Positions 35,246 through 43,288 of a stretch of 64,000 nt of DNA are shown here, piece by piece (the stretch's first letter is position 1; each line of letters starts with the position of its first letter). Origin of the DNA: Chryseobacterium ginsenosidimutans (GTDB lineage Bacteria > Bacteroidota > Bacteroidia > Flavobacteriales > Weeksellaceae); the NCBI RefSeq assembly GCF_030823405.1, contig NZ_JAUSXC010000001.1, positions 1,905,001 to 1,969,000 of the forward strand, written 5' to 3'. The translations under genes were made by a program, and so were the position numbers. Under the pieces are notes generated by a model, which saw only the letters and a program-made list of their open reading frames with translations, ran no database searches and had not been told where the DNA came from.

Positions 35246-37270
35246 ATGGAAGATAAATTATCTTGGTTTGAGAAGCTTGTAATTCCGAGAACAACGGCTT
35301 ATAAAGATTTTGTTCGTGAAATGAAAACTACTCCGCCTGAACAATTTTTCAGGGATGGAGAAAGGAAGTTTTCTGATCGGGAGAAAAAGTTTATGCAGAT
35401 TTATAAATCCACGGCAAATCAAATAGTTCAAGGTTCTGCCTACACTGTAAATACAATCTTCAATGCGGATACTGATACTTCCGTGAAAATTAATTTTAAA
35501 AGTTTAGCTGAAGTAGTACGCTTTATGGATAAACAGAAAATCGATGGTAGAATCTTAATCATACAAGATAACCAAGCTTTTACAGAAGTGACTATTGGTA
35601 ATGAAGCGGCAAAGCAAATATATCTTTCAGATTCTTGGGCAAATGAATTGGAGTTAAGGACAGACTTAAGTTTAGGAATGACAACTTCAGAAATTGATGA
35701 ACGGCAAGCCGATCATTTCCGAAAATATGAAATGGAAACAGATAGATCAACCATCGAAATAAATACCTCTATTGAAAAGACTAAAGATCAAATAGAAAGC
35801 ACATTAAGCTTTGACTGGGAAGAAAATAGTCTTGGATTTGATGACCTATTTTCAGAAGAAGACTTTGAAGAAAATTTAACCCCTGCATCTGACCTTCCGG
35901 ACGGCTGGACCTGGAACGATTATGATGATGGAAGTGGCTCGCTGAAGAGTCCAAGCGGTCATAGGTATTACAGCTATGATATGCAAACTCAGGAATATAC
36001 ATTACCGTACGGTCGGCGAGAATGGACAGGTATAAGAGATTTTTATGATGCTCCAAAAAGTTTGAACGAATTCAAAAGCTATGTCGAAAACGACTTAAAA
36101 GCAAAAGCGGTGCAAAATAATCTTAATCCGAAACTTTCCGAAGAGGAAAAAAATGATATTCTCAATTACAGGATCTTTATGAAAGAAAACGAATTCATAC
36201 TGGAGAACTTGCAGATCACAGCGAACCAAAGAAAAGCTTATTCAGAAAAAATGGAATTCGGAACAACAGATGGAGATTATTCTCTTACAAAGGCACAAAT
36301 GGACACAATCCCAAATGTTATTGATGGTCATATGTTGTCAAAAAATGACAAAGACGAATTGGCTTTCGGCCTATTGGAAAAACAGCTATATGGGGAATCC
36401 TACGAATTATTGGATAGCGGTGAAATTCTAAAAAATTATCTGGATGAAAATGTTTTTTCAAGACACAGAATATTAACAATGAATGATATAAAATTTAACA
36501 ATCAAAACCCAAACATTATGGAAACACAGAACGAATATGAACCATCTCAGTATCCGAAATTTCAGTTAAAATATCTTGGTTTCGGAGAAGGAGAACAACT
36601 GCACAAAGATTTAGAAAATGGGATTAATGCTCCCGAAAAAGAGTTCGAAATTAAAACCACTTCCGACAAAACGATGCCCGGAAACAAGGTAGATTTTATA
36701 TTAAAATTCAACAAATCAGAAAGTGGTGGTGTATTTTTAAATTCCTACAACGCAAAATTAACCAATGAAAAGAGCGAAGAAATTTCTCACAATTTTCCTG
36801 TTAACAGGGTAAATACATTTACTGCTAAAGAAGCGGTCAACCTTTTGGAAGGGCGTACGGTAAAAATAGAATTTCACAATCCGAAAACAGAAAAAATAGA
36901 ACCTGCATTTGCCAAACTGAATTTTAACGAACCCAAAACTGAAAAAGGAAATTATAATTTCCAGAATTTTTACAAAAATTATGGTGTTGATACGGCTCAG
37001 ATCGTAGAAAAATCCAAACTGATCTTCGATAAGCCGGAATGGAAGGAAAGTACCATAAAATCTTTGGAAAAAGGAAATATCGTCAAGGTAAAATTTGAAT
37101 TGGACGATAAAGTGGTAGAAGGCAAAGCGGTACTGAACCCGCAATACAAAAATCTGAATCTGTATGATTCCGATATGAACAGAATCAATACCAACAAGCC
37201 TTTAGAAGGTTTGGAACAAGACAACAAGCACGAAAAAAATAACGTGAAAGAACAAAGTATTAAACGATAG
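35246..37270 (+). CDS. Large ICE-encoded protein, probable two-part fusion, unknown function
   Basis: A 674-residue cytosolic protein with no family I can name. Residues 1-410 include acidic stretches and a WW-like patch (DGWTWNDYDDGSGSLKSPSGHRYYSY). Residues 425-674 read as a separate module (SQYPKFQLKYLGFGEGEQLHKDLENG, FNKSESGGVFLNSYNAKLTNE, TFTAKEAVNLLEGRTVKIEF) of the DUF3945-like kind. The joint holds in-frame ATGs at 36479 and 36518 in AT-rich sequence that looks like a former gene start, so a separate shorter product from 36518 is possible. A terminator follows at 37299. Confidence 0.65.
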   Translation: MEDKLSWFEKLVIPRTTAYKDFVREMKTTPPEQFFRDGERKFSDREKKFMQIYKSTANQIVQGSAYTVNTIFNADTDTSVKINFKSLAEVVRFMDKQKIDGRILIIQDNQAFTEVTIGNEAAKQIYLSDSWANELELRTDLSLGMTTSEIDERQADHFRKYEMETDRSTIEINTSIEKTKDQIESTLSFDWEENSLGFDDLFSEEDFEENLTPASDLPDGWTWNDYDDGSGSLKSPSGHRYYSYDMQTQEYTLPYGRREWTGIRDFYDAPKSLNEFKSYVENDLKAKAVQNNLNPKLSEEEKNDILNYRIFMKENEFILENLQITANQRKAYSEKMEFGTTDGDYSLTKAQMDTIPNVIDGHMLSKNDKDELAFGLLEKQLYGESYELLDSGEILKNYLDENVFSRHRILTMNDIKFNNQNPNIMETQNEYEPSQYPKFQLKYLGFGEGEQLHKDLENGINAPEKEFEIKTTSDKTMPGNKVDFILKFNKSESGGVFLNSYNAKLTNEKSEEISHNFPVNRVNTFTAKEAVNLLEGRTVKIEFHNPKTEKIEPAFAKLNFNEPKTEKGNYNFQNFYKNYGVDTAQIVEKSKLIFDKPEWKESTIKSLEKGNIVKVKFELDDKVVEGKAVLNPQYKNLNLYDSDMNRINTNKPLEGLEQDNKHEKNNVKEQSIKR

Positions 37271-37298
37271 ATCACTTACAACCAATCATTTATTTCCC

Positions 37299-37334
37299 AG
37301 CGGTAAGTCAAATTAATTAGGCTGCCGCTTTTTT
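37299..37334 (+). terminator. Intrinsic terminator at the end of the tra operon
   Basis: AGCGGTA (37299-37305) pairs with TGCCGCT (37323-37329), with one G-T pair, and is followed by a run of T to 37334. It lies just past the 674-residue gene, closing the long transfer operon. Confidence 0.7.
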
Positions 37335-37347
37335 AAACCCTATATCT

Positions 37348-38028
37348 ATGAAAAAACTTTTAATACTACCCAGCTTGTTTTTTCTTTTTGTAAGCACTTC
37401 CTGCCACAAAGAAATCAAATCCCCAAAAGGAGGAATCGATGTTGTCTCCAATGTCTATTTTGATGTTTCCAAAAATCTGGACAAAATCCAAAGTTTTCAT
37501 TTGTCAAGCCTTAATTATTCGGGAGATTCTATTATAGAAAGGATTCCGGATGCTGATGCTCCCGAAATAACCCAACAGATTTATTTCATTAAAGATTCAT
37601 TGTGCTATACCATTGAAAATGAAAATCCGAGCAAAATTATTCTGTCAGATATCATAAAGAAACAAAAGCCGCTTTCGGTTGAAAAGAAAAGAGGAGGAAC
37701 ATTGTTTTCTCAGGAAAAAATCCCCAATTACCGAAATCGAAAAAATCTGAGTGATACGGTTTTGTTTAAGAAACAATACAAACGATTTGAAATCAACTCA
37801 CCTTGGATGTACACCCGGTTTTACATTTATCCAACGGATACTATTTTACCGTACTCTATTTACAAACACGCAGAAAAGGACTACCACGGAAGGCTCGAAA
37901 GGATTGATTCTTACAATAAAAAGACGGACATATTCGTGACGCTTCAATTAATGTCAAGAAAAAACTGGGACGGTGAAGCCAAAGAAATTTTTGAATTTAA
38001 CCACTTCATAAAAAACAGAAAAAAGTGA
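37348..38028 (+). CDS. Predicted lipoprotein of unknown function
   Basis: A 226-residue protein with a lipobox (FLFVSTSC19HKE) and a beta-rich body (for example SSLNYSGDSIIERIPDADAPE, YKRFEINSPWMYTRFYIYPTD). It overlaps the methylase-helicase gene by 4 bases, so the two are cotranslated and travel together. No family recognised. Confidence 0.65.
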   Translation: MKKLLILPSLFFLFVSTSCHKEIKSPKGGIDVVSNVYFDVSKNLDKIQSFHLSSLNYSGDSIIERIPDADAPEITQQIYFIKDSLCYTIENENPSKIILSDIIKKQKPLSVEKKRGGTLFSQEKIPNYRNRKNLSDTVLFKKQYKRFEINSPWMYTRFYIYPTDTILPYSIYKHAEKDYHGRLERIDSYNKKTDIFVTLQLMSRKNWDGEAKEIFEFNHFIKNRKK

Positions 38029-41000
38029 AAAATGAAGATTTTTTTAATGAGATAAATGATGACATTTCTGTAGTTGAAGGAAATTTAAAGGAACTTATTG
38101 TTTTCACAAACAGTAAGGATACGCTTTCATTCTTGGAGCTTCTTCAATTGAACAAGCAAACCAATAATAAAACATTGATTACCCTCAATTCAGGTTCAAA
38201 TAGCAAAAAGTTTCTCAATAGATACCAGAATTATGATGGTAAAATGTTTCTTTGTCTTACCGGGGATAGAACGGGAAATGCAATAACCAGGAAAATTCTT
38301 ACAGAATTTAATGGCAAAAATATCAAAGACGTTCGTCCTTTGTATGAAATTTCTAAAAATGGGAATCAAGACCTGACCGGATATTTAGAGAATAAACTTA
38401 ATCTTCAAGATAAAAATACTAATTTAGTTGAACCAAAAAATTCTGAAAATGAAAGCAATGCAATTGAATCCAGAACAACATCCGATTCTCAGCAAGTGGG
38501 AAACGGAACACCTGAACAAAACACTCGAGAACTTAGCCCTAAAATCCAATCCGAGCAAAACGGAAGTTACGGAAGAGGACAAGCAGTGGGCAGCAACGAT
38601 GCTGGAAATGGACTTGCAGGCACAGAGCGGAGCGATTTGGGAAGCCGAGACCGAGGAAGAGGATCCTATGACGACTCACAACAGAATAATGTTGGAGAAA
38701 CTCAAGGACGTTCCGTGGGCGGAATCGTACCCGGGAGAACTATATCCGATAGAATAAGATCAGCTAGAAGACCTTCCGAGGTAGGTGAAAATTCAACAAA
38801 TAATGTAGAGCTAGATGCTCTTATTTCAAAATATAAAGGACAAAAACTGTCCAACGAACAAGTTGCGGAAGTAGTTTCTGCAGCTTGTTTTGTTTCCGAG
38901 AATCACAAGGTTATTCTCAAAGAAAATCTGAAAGTCACGGATGATTTAAAAGAAATCTGCAACAAATTCCAAAGTGGCGGAACCTCAAAAGAAGGCAGAG
39001 GAATTTTAGATGAATATTACACACACGATAAAATTGTCGATGCAGTCCGTAATTTAATCAAAGACCATTTCAAAACTCAAAATGGAATTTCCGTTTTAGA
39101 ACCCAGCGTTGGAACCGGGAATTTCATTTATGCTGCTAACGAATTATCTGTAAATTCTAAAATTACAGGATTTGAAATCAACGAGACCACAGCAAAAATT
39201 GCTAAACTTTTGCATCCCGAAGTCGAGATCAACCTTCGTTCTTTTGAAACCGAATTTATTGATGACACAGGTAATAAAAAAAACTCAAAAGATTTTTCAG
39301 AAAGATATGATTTGGTCATCGGGAATCCTCCCTATGGTGAACATCGGGGACTTTACAAAGGATTAGGAGAAGAGCCCAAAATTTCAAAATACGAAGATTA
39401 TTTTGTTAAGCGGTCTTTGGATTCTTTAAAACCAAACGGCGTTTTGGCGATGGTACTTCCATCATCTTGGCTGAACCGCCAAAGCAATTTGAAAAATGCC
39501 AATATTTTGGAAGGTTTCCGCTTACCCAACGGAGCTTTTGCAGGAACACAAGTAGGTACCGACATTATCATTCTAAGAAAAAACAATCAAAATATTTCAA
39601 AGGATATTTCCAATTATTTTGAAAATAATCCAACAAGAATTTTGGGAGAAACCCGAGAAAAAACCAACCGTTTTGGTCGATTGGAAAAATATATTCACGG
39701 AAATTTAGATGAAGCTTTATTTAAGATTGAACAGTTTAAAAATAGGAAAGAAACCCAGCGGATCGGAAATCTGTTTGAAGATATGTTTTTAGAGGAAGAA
39801 CCTAAAGTTGAAAATAAAGTTCCTGTACCCAAAAAAGGAAATGCAGAAATCGAAGATTCTGCTAGGATTGAAAACCAAAATAAAAATAAGGTAAATGTAT
39901 CGGAAATTCAAGAAAAAATTGAATTGGTACTTTCTAAACTCAATAACATCAAGTTTAAATCTCCCGCAATTACGAATGAAATTAGCAAGTATCAAAAACT
40001 ACGCGAAGATCTAATCACAAAGCCAACATCGTTTTCGGAGGAAAAATTAAAGGATCTTATTGAAAAAAGTGATAGAATAATTTCCATTCACAATACGAGA
40101 GTCGGGAAGGAATATGAACTTCAAACAAAACCGGGACTAAAGAAAGGTATTTTAAAATATCAGTTCTCCAAACAGGATGAAATTGTAAATACTTCCTTGC
40201 AAAATAGCTCTGATATTACCAAAGAACAAATTGAAGCATTCAGAGATACCTCTTATGACGGCACATTAAATAATCTTGGAAAGCATTATCAATTTGCGAA
40301 CTTCATTGATGGAAACTGGGTTCACGATTTTTATTACACTGAAGGAAATGTTTATGCAAAATTAGAACAGTTAGAGCGAGATTTCGCAGATAAGAATGCA
40401 GTTGGTGGAACAGAAAACCAATACGAAAAACAAAAAGCATTACTAGAAAAAGCATTACCAAAAACGAAATCGCTGGATGAGATTTATATCAGCCCGAATC
40501 ACGAATTCGTACACAAATTTGAGTTAGGTCAAGTAGAAAAAGACCAGTATAATCATATTACAAAACGTACCGAATCGGTCATTTTAGATTACAATCTTGC
40601 GGAAAAATTCAAAGATTTTGTAGGCACTTTGTCAAGTGAAGCCTTTGCGGGTTCTTCCGCTTGGGAAGTGCGAAGCTTTGTAGATAACGAAACGGTTACA
40701 GGAAGCGATAAAGAGAGGAATGCATTAGTAAGAGAAAGGCGAAAAGCTGCTGCGAATGATTTGTTTTACAAGTTTGTTCGCGAAGAACTTTCCGATGACA
40801 TTAGAAATCGTTTTGTAAAAGACTTTAACCGCAATTACAATAACATCCACGTTCCGGATTATTCTAAATTCCCATTATTTTCCAGAATCTATCTGCATTT
40901 CAAAGGTCAGGAATTGCGTTTGACCGAAGTTCAGAAAGCAGGAATTGGAAGACAGACCACAAAAGGAGTAGGGCTCTTAGCGCACGAAGTGGGTTTTGGT

Positions 41001-43220
41001 AAAACATTATCAGGAATCCTATCTATGCACGAAGCAATGGAGAGGGGAAATGCGAAAAGACCAATCATCGTAGTTCCGAATGACAGTATTTTGAAACAAT
41101 GGGTGGAAACGATATTTGAAACCATTCCCAATGCTAAAGTCAATGTTTTAGGGAATCTAGGCAAAGATTATGACCTTTCAAAGTTTGATAATAAAGACGG
41201 AGAAATTACCATTGTTACTTATGAGGGTTTCAATAATATCGGGTTTTCATCAGAAATAACTGAAGAACTTTCTTCAAAATTCAGCTACATCTCTACAAGC
41301 GAAATGAAAGGCGTTACCAATACGGAAAGGGATATCCAAATTGAACTTCAGAAAGAAAAGGAAATCGAGGGAAAAATGAAACGTGGTAAAATCTATGATT
41401 GGGAAGATTTTGGATTCGACCATTTGACGTACGACGAAGTTCACAACGCCAATCATATTGTAGGAAAAGTAAAAATTGAGGACCTAAGATTTGCTTCCGA
41501 TTTTAGAAGTCAAAACCAACAGACTTCCAAATTGGGAATCAATACCTGGATGGCAGCTCAGTACATTCAAGACAAAAATGACGGAAGAAATGTAACCTTG
41601 CTTTCCGCAACGCCTTTTACCAACAAGCCTTTGGAATATTATTCCATTCTTTCTTTAATAGCAAATAGAAGATTAGAAGAATCGGGTTATTTCAATGTAA
41701 ATACATTCTTCGAGACCTTTATGGAAGCGGACAATGATATGGAAATTGATGCAAAAGGCGATGTTAAATTTAAAGCAAATGTTCGAAGATTTAAAAATAA
41801 TTCGCTGTTTCAGCAATTACTTTCGGAATTCATTGATATAAAAGGAGAAGAAGACAATCCGGAATTGATTCGTCCCAACAAAATAAATAAAGAGTATAAA
41901 ATTGAGCAGAATGATCTGACAAGAGAACAATATGACTTGCTCAATGAAAATTTCAATGAAACTGAGAAGGGAGCAATTCTTACTCATATTCTCAATGCCC
42001 GACTGATTGCAATTTCGCCATATATATCATTATATTATGATGGCGAAGAACCTTCCGTCAAAGAATTCATAAAAAATTCTCCGAAATTAAAAGAGACGAT
42101 GGATTTAATAAGGCAGAACAAAAAAGATCTTCCTGACTCCGGACAAATTATTTATTCTGAATTAGCTGTTGCTCAATTTCCAAAACTGAAAGAATACCTC
42201 ATAACAGAAATCGGTTATAAACCCGAAGAAATTGGAATTATTACTGGTGCGACCAATAAAAATCAAAGAATTTCTATTCAAAATGAGTTTAATGAAGGAA
42301 AAATAAAAGTAGTTATTGGCAGTGAAGCCATACAGGAAGGAATGAACCTCCAGGAAAACACCACAGATGTTTATATGCTTACGTTGCCGTACAATTTTAC
42401 GTCACTTCGACAAGTGGAAGGACGAGCGTGGAGACAAGGAAATAAAAATGAAAATGTGAGAATCAATTTTATGCTGACCAATGACAGTATTGATGTGTTT
42501 ATGCTTCAAAAACTGCAATCCAAACAAGCAAGATATTTAGAAGCGATGAAAAAAGGAGCCGATGTTTTGGATATTTCGGACATCAGTACACATGAGCTTA
42601 AAACATCCATCATTACCAATCCCGAAACCAGAGCCAACATTGAAATCGAATTAATGAAAAAAAGGATTGAAAGCGAGAAAAATAAGCATCTCGCAGATAG
42701 TGCTTTTGTGTTGAGAAAATACGAAGATGTTTTGAAAGTTCAAGAGTTAGTCACCAAAGCTGAACATTCTTATAATAGAATTGAAGGCTATTCGAAAAAT
42801 GGCGATGCAAATGCTGAATATTGGGCAACCCAATTACCATCATATCAAAAAACAATTGACCTTCATAAAGTTCAAGTACAAGAAGTAATTGAAAATTTAG
42901 CTCAGAAAGGAATAGATGTTACTCAAATTGAATTTCAAACCAAAACCACTGAAGATAAAATTGCAGAACTGGATAAGAAGTTAGAGGAGCTTCCGGAAAC
43001 GAGGGAGAATTTGGTGGCGTTGTACAAAATAGAGAAAGCGGAACAATTAAAAGCTAATGAAAATAGAGATTATGTTAAAGAAAGATTGGATGAAAATAGG
43101 GCTTTATTTTGCTTATTTCCGAAAAAAGGCATTTATAGTAATAATCCATTGCATAAATCATTTGGTAAAACGGAGGTTAATGTAGATTTAGAAAATAAAG
43201 AGGTAAAAAGAAGAAGATAG
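38025..43220 (+). CDS. DarB-like N6-adenine methylase plus SF2 helicase, ICE-borne
   Basis: A 1731-residue protein. Residues 1-130 are an N-terminal module; 135-250 a Gly/Ser/Arg/Gln-rich low-complexity linker; 300-560 an N6-adenine methylase with motif I V357LEPSVGTGN and motif IV N434PPY437; 950-1500 a SNF2-like helicase with G990FGKT994, D1137EVH1140, TLLSATPFTNKP, and QVEGRAWRQGNK as motif VI; the end is a coiled coil and KEVKRRR. This architecture resembles DarB of phage P1 and the large methylase-helicases of Bacteroidota ICEs; it may shield incoming DNA from restriction. That role is inferred. It also holds another open frame (38428-38757) over the linker. Confidence 0.88.
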   Translation: MKNEDFFNEINDDISVVEGNLKELIVFTNSKDTLSFLELLQLNKQTNNKTLITLNSGSNSKKFLNRYQNYDGKMFLCLTGDRTGNAITRKILTEFNGKNIKDVRPLYEISKNGNQDLTGYLENKLNLQDKNTNLVEPKNSENESNAIESRTTSDSQQVGNGTPEQNTRELSPKIQSEQNGSYGRGQAVGSNDAGNGLAGTERSDLGSRDRGRGSYDDSQQNNVGETQGRSVGGIVPGRTISDRIRSARRPSEVGENSTNNVELDALISKYKGQKLSNEQVAEVVSAACFVSENHKVILKENLKVTDDLKEICNKFQSGGTSKEGRGILDEYYTHDKIVDAVRNLIKDHFKTQNGISVLEPSVGTGNFIYAANELSVNSKITGFEINETTAKIAKLLHPEVEINLRSFETEFIDDTGNKKNSKDFSERYDLVIGNPPYGEHRGLYKGLGEEPKISKYEDYFVKRSLDSLKPNGVLAMVLPSSWLNRQSNLKNANILEGFRLPNGAFAGTQVGTDIIILRKNNQNISKDISNYFENNPTRILGETREKTNRFGRLEKYIHGNLDEALFKIEQFKNRKETQRIGNLFEDMFLEEEPKVENKVPVPKKGNAEIEDSARIENQNKNKVNVSEIQEKIELVLSKLNNIKFKSPAITNEISKYQKLREDLITKPTSFSEEKLKDLIEKSDRIISIHNTRVGKEYELQTKPGLKKGILKYQFSKQDEIVNTSLQNSSDITKEQIEAFRDTSYDGTLNNLGKHYQFANFIDGNWVHDFYYTEGNVYAKLEQLERDFADKNAVGGTENQYEKQKALLEKALPKTKSLDEIYISPNHEFVHKFELGQVEKDQYNHITKRTESVILDYNLAEKFKDFVGTLSSEAFAGSSAWEVRSFVDNETVTGSDKERNALVRERRKAAANDLFYKFVREELSDDIRNRFVKDFNRNYNNIHVPDYSKFPLFSRIYLHFKGQELRLTEVQKAGIGRQTTKGVGLLAHEVGFGKTLSGILSMHEAMERGNAKRPIIVVPNDSILKQWVETIFETIPNAKVNVLGNLGKDYDLSKFDNKDGEITIVTYEGFNNIGFSSEITEELSSKFSYISTSEMKGVTNTERDIQIELQKEKEIEGKMKRGKIYDWEDFGFDHLTYDEVHNANHIVGKVKIEDLRFASDFRSQNQQTSKLGINTWMAAQYIQDKNDGRNVTLLSATPFTNKPLEYYSILSLIANRRLEESGYFNVNTFFETFMEADNDMEIDAKGDVKFKANVRRFKNNSLFQQLLSEFIDIKGEEDNPELIRPNKINKEYKIEQNDLTREQYDLLNENFNETEKGAILTHILNARLIAISPYISLYYDGEEPSVKEFIKNSPKLKETMDLIRQNKKDLPDSGQIIYSELAVAQFPKLKEYLITEIGYKPEEIGIITGATNKNQRISIQNEFNEGKIKVVIGSEAIQEGMNLQENTTDVYMLTLPYNFTSLRQVEGRAWRQGNKNENVRINFMLTNDSIDVFMLQKLQSKQARYLEAMKKGADVLDISDISTHELKTSIITNPETRANIEIELMKKRIESEKNKHLADSAFVLRKYEDVLKVQELVTKAEHSYNRIEGYSKNGDANAEYWATQLPSYQKTIDLHKVQVQEVIENLAQKGIDVTQIEFQTKTTEDKIAELDKKLEELPETRENLVALYKIEKAEQLKANENRDYVKERLDENRALFCLFPKKGIYSNNPLHKSFGKTEVNVDLENKEVKRRR
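38428..38757 (+). other. Second long open frame over the linker of the methylase-helicase
   Basis: A 109-codon frame, shifted relative to the large gene, encodes an acidic, helical-looking protein (for example TEVTEEDKQWAATMLEMDL and LEKLKDVPWAESYPGELYP). The overlapped part of the main protein is low-complexity. Local GC is clearly higher than in the rest of the gene, which lengthens open frames by chance, so this may be only a shadow. I list it as a candidate overlapping gene, not a confident one. Confidence 0.3.
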
Positions 43221-43255
43221 GTGTCAAAAAATCTAATTCACTATAATGTTATTTG

Positions 43256-43263
43256 TAAATTTG
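43256..43263 (+). promoter_or_regulatory. Bacteroidota-type -7 promoter box before the Hsp90-like gene
   Basis: TAAATTTG matches TAnnTTTG and lies 25 bases upstream of the ATG at 43289, right after the methylase-helicase stop at 43220. It suggests that the defence island starts its own transcript here. No clear -33 TTG was seen. Confidence 0.5.
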
Positions 43264-43288
43264 GCTAAAACTTTTAACCTATAAATTA

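Noticed and set aside
36758..37144. 128-codon frame antisense to the 674-residue protein
   Set aside because: Phe/Tyr-rich shadow of an AT-rich coding region.
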